From Craspedostauros australis (lineage: Eukaryota; Bacillariophyta; Bacillariophyceae; Mastogloiales; Achnanthaceae): a stretch of 64,000 nt of DNA. The stretch lies in contig JAMXDE010000008.1 of assembly GCA_026770025.1 (NCBI GenBank), positions 558,001 to 622,000 on the forward strand. Direction: 5' to 3'. The translations under genes and the position numbers were made by a program. Position 1 is the first letter of the stretch, and every line of letters begins with the position of its first letter. Positions 49,741 through 61,468 of this stretch are shown here, in pieces. Below the pieces are notes generated by a model, which made no database searches, was not told the origin of the DNA, and saw only the letters and a program-made list of their open reading frames with translations.

Positions 49741-52053
49741 AGAATCGACATCCAAGAGGAACTGTGGGAAGGCTCGCCAGTTGCTCCGCATCTTGACCCA
49801 CCCGTCATACGACTATGAGTATGGAACCTTCCATGAATACGATCTACTCTGGGAGTTGCCACAACAAAGCGTCCAGCCTGATACTCTGTTCGAACCTTCG
49901 CTCGGTCATGAGGTCATGACGATCGAAGTTGCTGGAAGAGGACGGTGTCAGACTGATAGCAGAGAAGAACATAGAGACCAAGCAACCTCAACAGGCTGAC
50001 ACGAAATCAAAGGCGAGCAAGCCCACAATCATAGCCAAAGAGGCCAAAGCAGCTGCAAATCAGGTCGTCGTGCGAGTGTCAGCACAGATACACCAAGCAG
50101 GGCCAATAGAAGTACAGCCAAAGATGCGAAAGCTTTGGCTGTGAAACGATCATGTGCGAAGAGTCTGGACATGCTCAACATGCAAGCTCATGAGATGTCA
50201 TTCAGCTCCCTTGATCCCAGCAAGTTCAACAACAACAAACCAATGCCGGTGCCAAACACCCCAGGTGGACTCAGCTTCGCCACAACCCCAGCACTCGGCG
50301 CGACCCGAGAACGGAGCAGTCAAGACAAGACGAAGCTTGCCCAGAGTCGGAGACGCAGGCCAAGGACACAAACGAATTCCAACGGAACGACCAGCAGCGC
50401 CAAATCGAGGAGCAAGAGTTTGGAATGCTCGAAGGATGGACACCACATGCCAGGCACAACATACACATCAGACATACCAGGCGCGATGAGCGCAGCCAGC
50501 ACCCCGGCTCTACCTCGAGTTGCGACAACGGAGACGTCACGCAGCAAGAGCTTGGAGTAACTGTCCATTCTGCCAAGTCTCCATGACGACGATGATGACA
50601 ACGTCGGCGCTGCGACAAGTGCTGCTGCAATGAACGGTGGGAGAAGCTCTGTGGCCCCTGTCACACCTGGAGGTCGGAGCGCGGCATCTACACCAGCCCC
50701 CTTTCCCTTCAGCCGCACACATGAAGAGAGACAACAGTCTTGGTCGTTGAACAAGTGCAGGTCGACGTTGGACAGCATCCTCAAGGCCAAACGATCATCA
50801 TTACGTGAAGTGTCGTCGACCAATCCTGCCAAATCGAAGCAACGACCATCTCTCGAATGTCGACCATCGCAATTGGCCGATCTTGCCTTGACCAAAGCAT
50901 CTGCAAAGGCGTCATCATTGTCGCTACCGTCATCATCATCGCAGTCCAAATCCAAACTCAATCTTCAACAGTTCGAACGCAACCACGGAGGTGTCTCGGC
51001 CACAATCCCAAGCCCCATCCAGTCCTGGAGCCTTGAGTTTGGGAATCGAATTGCAATCGAGCAAGAAGGGACGAGGGGCTCCTTCTCACAACAGATCTGC
51101 ATGCAGTTCGTTTCGCCCAAGTGAAGACTCGAAGCAACGACGTTCACGTGGACGAAGCACGGGTGCTCTGCGCGATGAGATCAAGGAAAGGATCTCCAAG
51201 GTGCTTGGCAATGGGCCCGACATCACCACTCCAGCAAAACAAGAGACGTGTCATCACCATTGATATTACCATCGAGATCACCGTCGCCACGGCATTGGCG
51301 GAGAAGCGCACAGCACGCCAGTGGCAAGCTGCATTCAACATCGTCAAGATCAAAGAGTGTGGAGCATTCGACATCATTGTGCCATCGTCGTGACGGAGCA
51401 ATTCACACTTGCTCCTCTGGAAGAAGCCGCTGCTCGCCATCGGCGCGGAGTCGTCGAAGCCCGTCCGATCGCGGCCGCAGAAGACTGCGCAAGTATCGAT
51501 GGACTCATCGCCATCATCACGACGCCAACGAACATCTGGCAGTTCGGACGATGTGAACGCAGCCTCACGTTCACGCCAATCCAACTCAAATGCGCACTCC
51601 ACCGGTACTGGTTTGCACCAACGCAAGGGCTCACCTTCACGAACGCATGCCCGGGGAAGTTCGCGAACACCAAATCAACGTGGCCGTAGCCAATCGACAC
51701 CATGTGGCGAAGATCAGCGAAGGAAGTCCTCTGATGAACGATCACCATCGGCGCGACCACGAAGCAGATCAAGAGGATATCGAAATTGCAGTGTCGAACA
51801 GCACAGCGATGAGAGAGATGAGAATGGACGACATGGCAAGGAACGACATGGCAACAAACGTTCGTCATCACGCGGGGCCCTTCAATCAAATCGCCGTGGA
51901 CGAAGCAGATCATCGACTCGCGATGTTGTCTACCATGAGAAGCTGTCCGGCACAAAACCACTGCAACTCACACCAAAGAAAGCGGTCAGGAGCAAGAGCG
52001 CGTCTCAGTACCGCCATCCCTTGATGAATGGTACCAAAACTCCCACCCCGTGA
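49741..52053 (+). pseudogene. Ser/Arg-rich gene, decayed copy 2
   Basis: Sister of 39325-41665. Pieces: LRILTHPSYDYEYGTFHEYDL (about 49780), AKSLDMLN...RSKSLE to a TAA at 50558-50560 (TCA in copy 1), the continuation 50630-51124 in the same frame, and the RS-rich end 51409-52053 closing with KKAVRSKSASQYRHPLMNG. At least two frame changes lie between 51000 and 51420. This copy keeps the presumed original C-terminus. Confidence 0.6.
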
Positions 52054-54056
52054 TGCATCACGACATGATGGGATGGAATGAGATGGATGGGCCGCTCCGT
52101 ATTTGTATCATACTCATAGAGGTGTGGTAGACTCATGTCGCTGTAATGTAATACACCTACGAATAGACTGTAATGCTCTACGTATGTTTGGAACAGTACC
52201 GCATGTACTATATCTGCTGATGCAATAGAACGCTGTGATGAAGGCACCGGATGTTTCAAGAGATTGAAGGGCTGGATACTGCTCCCATGCTGCCTCCGCC
52301 TTGTCAACGACTAGTCTGGTCCGCTCTCTGCGGTACATACCCACACAGGGATGTTGCCGATGTCATTCATGAACGGATTGGACATCTGTGGTTCCATCCA
52401 CACTCCGCCATCAGCATCGTTGTTGGTTCGTTGCACAGGCAAAGGACGCATGGCAGCAGCAGTATCACAAGCCGTGCGGTCGTCACGATGCCACCGGATT
52501 CGCACACAGAGCAATCTCCACTCCAAGTTACACTACCAAGCAGATGCAAAGCAACAGTGCCGATGCCAGTCGATCCAAGTTGCTGGAAGAGGCGATCTAC
52601 GAAGAACACATGGCGAACAAGGCAGAGGGAGATGGTGAGAAGCCGCGAGGAGCATGGTTGCTGCACGGTTCCATCGACCGTCCCGTATCACGCTATTGTC
52701 CTCATCTCTCCATGAGTTGCACTCCCACCATTATGCCAACACTGCAGTCGAGACCCTTATCAAGTCCGAGGAGGAGCAATCACTCGCGGTTACAGCAACA
52801 ATTGCCAGGGTCACCATTCATTCCAATCTTCGAAGCGAACAGTGCCAGCGTGACGGAAAGACAAGAACCGACGAGCTAGCGCAGTCCAAGCATCCAGAGA
52901 GCTTGACGAGCAAAAGAAGAAACCAACGAACCAACGAACCAACAAGCAACCCCATGCAGAGTGCGAGTGCAGTATTGCGGATCATGGTTGACACAGAGTT
53001 CCATATGGCGCAAGAAGCACACGGTCAGCGATCCATGGCCCATGCGCGCACCGTATCTCCACATGTCCTCCTTCGTGGTGCTCCCAACTTCGTTGATGAG
53101 ACGGATGTTCCTGTCGATCGCCTCGGTTGGGCATCGATGCTCTGGAAGTCACGAGCCAAGACGGCGGTGCTTCTGCCTGTGGATAGAACGCGCATGGTAT
53201 TGTATGTTGGTGGTCCATGCAGCAGGAACAGTGGAGGCGGCACGGTATCGCTCCGCCTGTTGATTGCCGAACATGCCAACTCATCCCAATACGCAATGTG
53301 GTGTTGGTTGGATGTTGGGGACTCTTGTTGCCTGCGCGGATGGTTATGGTCGCAATGCGGTGGGATGGCAACCAGTCAAATCCAAATGAGATGGGTTGAA
53401 ACCAACCAAGGCAGTCACATTGGTGGCTTCATGGTTGTTCGAGGCATTGGCTCACACCTCAAGTTGGTGCTTGCGATAGCAGGCGGACAAGGGTCAGCGG
53501 TCTTGCAGATGCCACGATGACGCAAGCAAGCGTGGGCCATGGTGCACATGGTGATGGCGGCGGCGGTGGCGACGATGACAGCTGTCTGTGTTTCCGAAGA
53601 CTTTCACGTTGTTTGCTTCGGATTGGTGTTGTGTTGATTGTGGCCAAACGAGAACTCTGTTGTGGTGCTTCTTTCTTGTTGTTGGTCGCACGCATTTTCG
53701 TGATGGATGGGAACAGAAAGATCCAATCCGCGCGAATCAGACGCGTTTGATCAAGAGAAGGAGACAAACACAGGCAAACAGAAGGAGGAGACCATGCGAA
53801 CAAGACAACAACACACACACCACTCAACCCCATACTCCAGCGCATCAACAACAAACATCGAATTGCCACTCATATTCATCACACAGCGTATGGTACTCAT
53901 ACTCATACTAATACAAGCTGTTGCAGACACCACCATCGATATCTCTTCCATAGGCAGCTCCGACCACAGACATCCTCGACAGCCAATCCAACGCCAATCG
54001 TCCAACGTCCAACGTCCAACGTCCAGCAACCATCGACCATCGACCACACTCTCAAA
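52054..54056. repeat. Spacer repeat copy 3 and leader of ankyrin gene d
   Basis: Uninterrupted version of the spacer: no mobile element between the Ser/Arg-rich pseudogene and ankyrin gene d. A plus-strand frame of 288 codons (52654-53520) is open only in this copy and is not counted as a gene. Near 53875 lies the empty target of the 6.0 kb transposon; cgtccaa heptamers precede the ATG at 54057. Confidence 0.7.
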
Positions 54057-54857
54057 ATGCCGAGTGTTACCAACCAACAACTCATTGATGCTGCAGGGGA
54101 AGGTGACTTGTCAGTGTTGAAGGCATGGAAGAAGCAGAAGAAGACGCAGAATGAAGGAGTTGATGTCGACAAGGTCACAGACTGGTATGGTTGGACTCCC
54201 CTTCATCGGGCATGCTGGAACGGCCACCTGGAGTGTGTGAAGTACCTCATCGAATCATGTGAGGCGGACATCAACTGCAAAAACAACGATGGTGACACTC
54301 CCCTTCATCGGGCATGCTGGAACGGCCACCTGGAGTGTGTCAAGTGCCTCATCGAATCATGTGAGGCGAACATCAACTGCAAAGACAACAATGGTTCCAC
54401 TCCCCTTCATGAGGCATGCCGCAACGGCCACCTGGAGTGTGTCAAGTACCTCATCGAATCATGTGGGGCGGACATCAACTGCAAAACCAACAATGGTTCC
54501 ACTCCCCTTCATCGGGCATGCTACAACCGCCTCCTGGAGTGTGTCAAGTACCTCATCGAATCAGGTAGGGCTAACATCAACTGTCAAAACAACAAAGGTG
54601 AAACTCCCCTTCATTGGGCATGCACGCGTGGCCACCTGGAGTGTATGGAGTCCCTCATCAGAGGACTTTCACCTTCAGCTCACCCACAACTACAACAACT
54701 GCAGCAACACTTACAACAAAACGAACAAGCAAATGAACAACCACAAGAACAGTTGAGACAGCAGTTGAAGCGAAAGACCCAAGAGAATGAACACAAGCAC
54801 AGCAGCAACAAGAGGACCAACGTCAGCATTGGAGAAGACCGACTCAAATCCTTCTAA
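54057..54857 (+). CDS. Ankyrin-repeat protein d
   Basis: A 266-residue product with five ankyrin units, otherwise almost identical to copy a: it lacks exactly one 102-bp unit (34 residues). N-cap MPSVTNQQLIDAAGEGD, Gln-rich C-terminal segment and end EDRLKSF as in a. TAA at 54855-54857 in place of CAA. Its leader is intact, unlike a. Probable protein-binding role. Confidence 0.76.
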   Translation: MPSVTNQQLIDAAGEGDLSVLKAWKKQKKTQNEGVDVDKVTDWYGWTPLHRACWNGHLECVKYLIESCEADINCKNNDGDTPLHRACWNGHLECVKCLIESCEANINCKDNNGSTPLHEACRNGHLECVKYLIESCGADINCKTNNGSTPLHRACYNRLLECVKYLIESGRANINCQNNKGETPLHWACTRGHLECMESLIRGLSPSAHPQLQQLQQHLQQNEQANEQPQEQLRQQLKRKTQENEHKHSSNKRTNVSIGEDRLKSF

Positions 54858-55126
54858 ACTGGGAACAGGGCAGACACCATCTCCTTGTGTGGACAGGGCG
54901 ACGAACAGCAACCAATCAAGACAAATGCCGAAGTTCTCATGATCGCTTTCCCATCCATCGAGACACTGATCGACGAAGGAATCCAACATCAGCATGCGAA
55001 CGATGGCAACCAAGACGGCGTGCCCCCATCCAAACAACCATCCCTCTCCCCAACCTTCAACCAAAACAAGTCCGATACTTCCTCCAATACGACTATGTTG
55101 GATGCTGTTGTTCGATTTCGGCGTTG
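54858..55126 (+). pseudogene. Truncated BTB-domain remnant of ankyrin gene d
   Basis: Same as 13460-13728: TISLCGQGDEQQPIK and VLMIAFPSIETLI in frame after TAA, frame change, IPLPNLQPKQVRYFLQY, then loss of similarity to the longer BTB remnants. Confidence 0.7.
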
Positions 55127-56955
55127 TTCGTTTTCTTGCTTCGATGATGTATGCCAACACGTGTTACATGACTGTTCAATCATTAACCGCTATTTACCTG
55201 TTACTCCAATTTTGACACTGTTGGGGAAGACACCTACATTCCCGGTCTACCAGTGGTTTCGTTGCATCCCGACGAAGACCAGACCAGGCAAGGAAACCCA
55301 ACCGAGACCACACGATCGCTGTGCCAAGTCAGCGATAAGATCACAGGAGCAACAAACGACTACAAAGCAAAGAGAGCAAACAAACATCATAAAGGTCAAT
55401 TGTAACTATCTGATTTACCACCCATAGTAGTACAATCACACAGCAACATCGTCTGGAACTGTCCTTCGGCTCGAAGCCGGGTAGAGACAGGCGAGAGCGC
55501 TGTTGTTTCAACAACAATTGCTGCAACGAGTAAGGAACACCCGGTAAAATGGGTCGAATTAGTCCATCGTTGAGAAAGCTGGCCCAGCCAATCAAACCTT
55601 GTTGAATTGGCAATGACAAATCTTCCTGCGAAAAGAATGCTCTCGACTCCAATCTTCGTTCTCAGGAACTCTTCGTGGGTCGTCGCTGACAGTTTCATTT
55701 ATGGCAGAACCGAGGATAAACTCCGAAAGTGAACCTGAAGTTGTGTGTCGTGATTTGATCCCGAACAGTCATGTAACAACGACGCCCATGATTTAAATAG
55801 CCTTCATTAGATTTCAATAGCCGCCTCCAGACTTTACTAGCTGTTGTTAGAGAAATTTAGATATTGGATCTGTGTGTCATCGGTATTGATGGGACTCGAT
55901 TCTGCAGGCAAGTGACATTTGTGGCTCGCTGTATTTCTCCGGAATACAGCCAACAGACGATCGTGCGAAGTTCTTCGAAGGAAGACTTGTTCTTCGTCAA
56001 TGGCAGGATTTCGATTGTGACATTCTCGTGTCTCGGTGACAAAATCGTTGTTAGGTGTCGAATTAGTCGCACTAGTCGAATTTCCGTTTCCGTTGCTTTT
56101 TGCGGGTGGATTTGTTGAAGAGATCTCGGGAACTGGGTGAACAAATCAAGGAAAAAAACTGGCGCGCAGCGTTCCTCCGCACACGCACTTTTCCACAAGC
56201 GAGTGTCGTTCCTGGGAGAACGACAACAACACAGCCCCATCGCACTATTCCTCTCTGTGTGTCTCACTGCACGTGCACTTGTGTTCTCATCTGCGACGAT
56301 CACTTCCTTGGCAACACACCATCCACACAGCATCTGGCAACAAAATACAATCAACGAACAGATTGTACTCCGAAGCACAGCATCACCACACAGCAATCGA
56401 CAAGCGTTGCCAGGTGTTCACAAACCTCTCTCCGGCCGAAGCCAGATACAAACCAAAGGTACGTTCCGCTCATCAATCAATTGCAGACGCAGATTTGCAA
56501 CATGAATGAATGTCTGTATGGCCAAGAGTGAATGATGGGAAGATTCGTTCGCAACTCTCGTCCTACCCGACGCAGCGTGATGCCTCAAGTTGGAGCACAC
56601 ATCGAGAGCATCGGCATCACCGGCAGCATCTGGGGAGGATGCTCCCTCCGGATCAGCTGCCATCGTCATGGGAGGTGTGATGCGTAATTATGCCACGCGT
56701 CCCCCACACTTGTCGTTCCGATCACATGCTTGCCTTTGCATGTTGGTTGCATACGGTGTCATCGCCGCCGACTCCGCTCTAATCTGTTCTGCCCAACTCA
56801 ACTCAACCCCACACGTTTCGTACCCCACCGGTACGAGTACTTCTGTTCCCGCACTTCGCAATGCGCTGCGCTACACTACTCCATCCGTGTCAATCACGTA
56901 CATGAATCGCAGTACACAATCCAAGCAACCGACAAGCAGCAACCACCAAGCAACC
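55127..56955. other. Duplicated DNA without a recognisable gene, and leader of secreted protein 2
   Basis: Equivalent to 13729-14772 joined to 23107-23907, showing the site before the DIRS-like element inserted (junction at about 56171). No gene supported. Confidence 0.65.
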
Positions 56956-59640
56956 ATGATCCACACCAAGGCAGCCTTGGTCGCCTTTCTCGCTCTCGCC
57001 AACACGGCGACGGTCGACGCCGTGCTCCGCGGCAACAGGACTCCCGTGGATCCAACCGAGGAACTCCACATGATGATGGCGAAGACCCGCATTCTCAAGC
57101 AGGCCATCGGCGACACGAAGACCAACAAGAACAACCCCACTGAGAACCCGACTGATCCAGAAACAACTGCGCCAACCGCATTGCCTACGGGGCCGCCGAC
57201 TACCTCGCCAACCCAGATGCCCTCCATGACGCCTGTCGCTCCGCCAACCGCGTCGCCAACGTCTCAACCAACTCTCCTGCCAACATCCAAGCCATCAGCT
57301 GCCCCAATCACAATCACCTTCGACTCCACCATCGAAGTCGTTTGCAAGCCGGATAGTATGACCGCCCTCACACAGCAAGAGGTAAGCGCCAAGACCATCA
57401 TCTGCAACTCTGCCAAGGCATCCTGCCGTGTGGCAGTGGCCGCCGTCAAGGAATCCGAGCAGCTGCAGAACTTCTTCGCGTGCGCAGGAGACCTGGGAGA
57501 AGCGGCGGCACGCAAGCTCTTCAACAAATACGCATCCAGCGACATCCTTGCTGGCCAATTGGCGTTGATCGCTGCCACCAACCCGCTCCTCGTCACTGAA
57601 CGTCCGGATGCAATGAAGACAGCATGCGCGGCCATCGCGGCGATGCAATCGCCTGCCGTCGCAGACCCATGCTGCCAAGGATCTTCGGGATGCACCTCAG
57701 TCACCGGTTCCGCCTCCAACTCCCCTCCATTCATGACCATCGCAATCACGGCATGCATTGGCGACAGCGCCTGCAAGGATATGGGCCCCAATCCCCTCAT
57801 TCTCGATTCCTCCTGCACTGGCGCGAGTGCATGCGAGTTGATGAACGAAAATGAAATCAACCCGTCCATCACGGGAGTCACCTTCGTCGGTGAGATGGCA
57901 TGCACCACCCCTCAATCTTGCGAGGGCGTGGGACGCCGCTCCCATGGTGATGTCACCATCCAGACCGGTGCATGCGTTGGGTCAGAGGCATGCAACTCCG
58001 CTGCCCGCCGCGTAGCGCAGAAGGGCACCATTCGCATCCGCAGCCACATCGACATCGGGGCGAATGCGTGCGTCGGCAGCAATGCCTGCAAGGATGCCCA
58101 TTCCACTGTCAACTATGGTACTGCTGGTAAGCCAGCAGGCAGCTTGACCATTGGTGCTGGCGGTTGCGCCGCCAATGGGTCATGCGAGAAGATGGGCCTC
58201 AATGACAGGATGAGGACCGACCTCGTTGTCCCTCCTGGTGGATGTGACACCGTCAAAGGCTGCAGAGGATGCATGACGAAGGATGAGTGCAGCCCTGATG
58301 AATTCTACTTCATCAGCGATATCGATGGAGCCTGCCCAAAGGGAGGCATCAGCTCCGGGGGCAATCCCACTGGTGACAAAGTGGAGGAGTACTGTACTGG
58401 CAAGGACACCTTGCCCACAGACTCTCCGACTTTTTCTCCCACTCCTTTCCCCACACCTCTCACGTCCAGTCCAACCAGCGCCCCATCCAACTTGCTGTCT
58501 CAGACGCCCTCCGACCTTCCGTCCACCCATCCATCTGGCATACCGTCAGCACTCCCAAGCTCACAGCCTTCGCAAGAGCCTACAAGAACAAGCAGCCCAA
58601 CCCTCCCCCCTGCATCCATCACTGTTGGATGTCTCTCAACACCGGGTGACGTCACACAAACGTTCAATCCCATCACTGATGACGTATTGTGCGATGGAGC
58701 AAAAGGCATATGCGCTGAATTTGTCGCTGCGGTCGACGCCCTTGGTGACAACGGGAAGATGATCAAGAGCATCTTTGGATGCAACGATGAAGACCCTCCA
58801 GGGCTCGTGACGTTCCAGGTGGCGCAGGAACGCTTTGACAAGATCAAGAACGACAAAAGCGTGACCGACGCATTGTTGGCGATCGTGAATGAGAACAAGA
58901 AGCTCTTCACTGGCAGCGCGACTGTGGTGACGAGTGCGTGCAGTGACTGCTGCGACGATGTTTTGTCTTGCGACATTGACCCTCCTAGTGGCAGTGTCAT
59001 GACGGTGAGCTCAGGGTCGTGTACCGGGGGTGGCGCTTGCAGATTCACATATCCCAACGCAATCATACTTGACAGTTGCAAGGGCGGAAATTCCTGCTTT
59101 CGGTTGGGAAATTTCTTCGGAGCTGAGCCAGCTGCTGGTGTCGAAGTCGGATTCAACGTGATCGGGCCAGGAGCTTGTGTTGCACCGAGCGCCTGCAGTG
59201 GTGTTGGAGTTAACATCTTTGGTAATGTACGAGTGGAAGAAGGAGCATGCGATGGAACCACTGCATGCTTTGACTTTGCACGACGAACCAACCAAGGGTC
59301 TACAACCACACCGGTCGTGGCAAATGTCTTCATCGGAAAGAATGCTTGCAAAGGGGAGAACGCTTGTAAAGATTTGCATCGTCTCTCATCGACCAAAATT
59401 GCAGGAGACGCGATCATTGAAGCCGATGCCTGCTCGGGTGCGGACACGTGCAATGGGCTTGGCAACAGTGACAGTGCAACCAATGACATCATCGTCAAAG
59501 GAGGAGTGTGCACAACAGCCACCCCCTGCCAAGATTGCGCCCAAGGATCACTGTGTACGCCAGCAACAAAAACGTACGTAATCGACGACGCAGCCGCGGA
59601 TTGCCCTGGACCATCCCCATCTGCCTGTCAAGAACTCTAG
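56956..59640 (+). CDS. Secreted Pro/Thr- and Cys-rich surface-type protein, copy 2
   Basis: Same length (894 residues) and design as 23908-26592: signal peptide, stalk, Cys-rich domain, stalk, Cys-rich domain. By eye about 23 amino acids differ, nearly all in the Cys-rich domains (for example GINAC to GSNAC, CTGDS to CIGDS, GTVRV to GNVRV), and none in the signal peptide or second stalk. All Cys of the AC-x-G-x-x-AC motifs are kept. About a dozen silent changes were noticed. Both copies look functional. Confidence 0.85.
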   Translation: MIHTKAALVAFLALANTATVDAVLRGNRTPVDPTEELHMMMAKTRILKQAIGDTKTNKNNPTENPTDPETTAPTALPTGPPTTSPTQMPSMTPVAPPTASPTSQPTLLPTSKPSAAPITITFDSTIEVVCKPDSMTALTQQEVSAKTIICNSAKASCRVAVAAVKESEQLQNFFACAGDLGEAAARKLFNKYASSDILAGQLALIAATNPLLVTERPDAMKTACAAIAAMQSPAVADPCCQGSSGCTSVTGSASNSPPFMTIAITACIGDSACKDMGPNPLILDSSCTGASACELMNENEINPSITGVTFVGEMACTTPQSCEGVGRRSHGDVTIQTGACVGSEACNSAARRVAQKGTIRIRSHIDIGANACVGSNACKDAHSTVNYGTAGKPAGSLTIGAGGCAANGSCEKMGLNDRMRTDLVVPPGGCDTVKGCRGCMTKDECSPDEFYFISDIDGACPKGGISSGGNPTGDKVEEYCTGKDTLPTDSPTFSPTPFPTPLTSSPTSAPSNLLSQTPSDLPSTHPSGIPSALPSSQPSQEPTRTSSPTLPPASITVGCLSTPGDVTQTFNPITDDVLCDGAKGICAEFVAAVDALGDNGKMIKSIFGCNDEDPPGLVTFQVAQERFDKIKNDKSVTDALLAIVNENKKLFTGSATVVTSACSDCCDDVLSCDIDPPSGSVMTVSSGSCTGGGACRFTYPNAIILDSCKGGNSCFRLGNFFGAEPAAGVEVGFNVIGPGACVAPSACSGVGVNIFGNVRVEEGACDGTTACFDFARRTNQGSTTTPVVANVFIGKNACKGENACKDLHRLSSTKIAGDAIIEADACSGADTCNGLGNSDSATNDIIVKGGVCTTATPCQDCAQGSLCTPATKTYVIDDAAADCPGPSPSACQEL

Positions 59641-60525
59641 TTACCGCATACATAGTCACACATACTACCATGCTCTTGCTTGTACGCCGCCAGCATTTTC
59701 CTCTTTTTTGTTGTCAAAGCCAGGCACTCAATGACGTACGCTCTAGCTTCGCTTGTCTCTTCTACACAATCTGAGTCACTAATCGAGTCAAGAATACCGC
59801 TGTGTTGCCAAATGTCTCATTGTTGTTGTTGTTGTTGTCATTAGAGCCTAAACGGAATGGCTGTGGTCTTTGTTGGCTGTGTGAGCTGTATGGCAGAGGC
59901 TTGATTGCAAGCTGTCTGAACAAGTATCTTCTGTTCCACAAGTACTATGCTCCTCAGATCCAACTGACTGCAACTCGTCTGGATTCCCTCATTGGCTATG
60001 ACAACCACATTGTTGTCATGGTCATAGCGTGGATAGCCGACCCACTTCAAATCAAGTAAGGGAATCCGATGGTGACTTCCAACCACAGCCGCTGTTGCAT
60101 TCTCAACTCCAATAAAGTGCTGAGCTGCTATGTTCTATGCTACAATGCAACAACACCAGGAGAGATGAACAAGAGCAAGGAGCAATGTCTGCCCTCAACA
60201 CTGACCCATGTGGATCAGTGCAGAGCCGCATTAACTGTGTGGCATCATTTCTTCATCCTACCAAGACTACTAACTAATTCATAACATACAAACTGAGTTT
60301 AGCACAAATCACTACTCTACTCATCGTTACAGTAACTCCTCTTCGACAAGTTCACTCCTCTTGAACTGCATTGCACGGTTCTCCTGAAACCGGCAGTTTG
60401 CAAGGCCTTTCCCACCGAATCATGTCACCAACAGAGCACACATTCCAAATATGGGTGTCGATGATGTTGGATGTGTGATGTGGGGTGTGACATCTTCCGA
60501 CGATTTGTGTATTGTTGGGACGCAC
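59641..60525. other. 3' flank of secreted protein 2 with the empty Copia-2 site
   Basis: Equivalent to 26593-27280 joined to 34482-34671. The single tcgtt at 60324-60328 is the unoccupied target of Copia-2. No gene seen. Confidence 0.7.
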
Positions 60526-60867
60526 AGAATGTCATAACCTGTGGCGCATGCTATCGTGTAATTAACGCGTACCAAACGAACGACACCTCCTGAAGCAAGT
60601 CCGTGACTGATCACCTCATGATAAATACATGAGAACATCCTGCAACCTTCGGCCAACAACAACAGGTTTTGTCCTGTTGGACCCACGTGACTGCTATGCA
60701 TACACACATCACTCCATAAAACTTAAACTAGGGCCTAACTCAAAATCCATCGGTTCCTTAGTTATAAGGAGAATATAAGGATTTCGAATATGTGCTTGGT
60801 TTGGATATCTCAGATTAAAGTTAGAATGTCCATTTCAAAGTGTTGGTCGACTCACTCGAGGGGCTCA
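60526..60867. repeat. Orphan right end of the DNA transposon family, second copy
   Basis: Sister of 34672-35020, similar to 12020-12360 and ending gggctca-ta. A relic that was present before the large duplication. Confidence 0.78.
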
Positions 60868-61468
60868 TAGATTGAATTCTGATGCGTGCGAGCTGGTAGG
60901 TGCTGCAAAGGAGAGACCTAAAGACACACAGAAGGCGATCATATCTAGCGCTAGTGGCTGTTGTTGTTGCTGCTCCAAGCTGTGGTCCTCGACGTTGTGT
61001 TCTTCTGCTCTGATAGGATTCTGTTGCCGACACATGCACACGTACAAAGCCACTCTAGACTGGCGTCGCGTAGGAGTCATTGCACACGACCAGATGACCC
61101 TGCCGGTTGACTGCCAGGCGTTGAGACCCGGATGATCCAAAATCTCGGTTCCCAAATACCACTCGGGATTTCTGGAAACCACAGGCGAACAGAGGCAAAC
61201 ACGACGATACTGGTGAGAAACAGAGAAAAGACGACCACGCGAACACAACAACAACACACACCAATCAACCCCCACTTGAGCAAATCAACAACAGACATCG
61301 AATTGTCACTCATACTCATCACACAGTCCCATGGTACTCATAATACCATAATGCCAGCCAGTGCAGCCACCACCATCGATACCTCTGCCATAGATAGCTC
61401 AGACCACACACTTCCCCGACAGCCAATCCATCGTCAATCGTCCAGCAACCATCGACCATCCTCTCAAA
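60868..61468. other. Leader region of ankyrin gene e
   Basis: Similar to 35021-35646. It has one cgtccag-type heptamer only, fewer than the other leaders. No gene supported. Confidence 0.55.
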
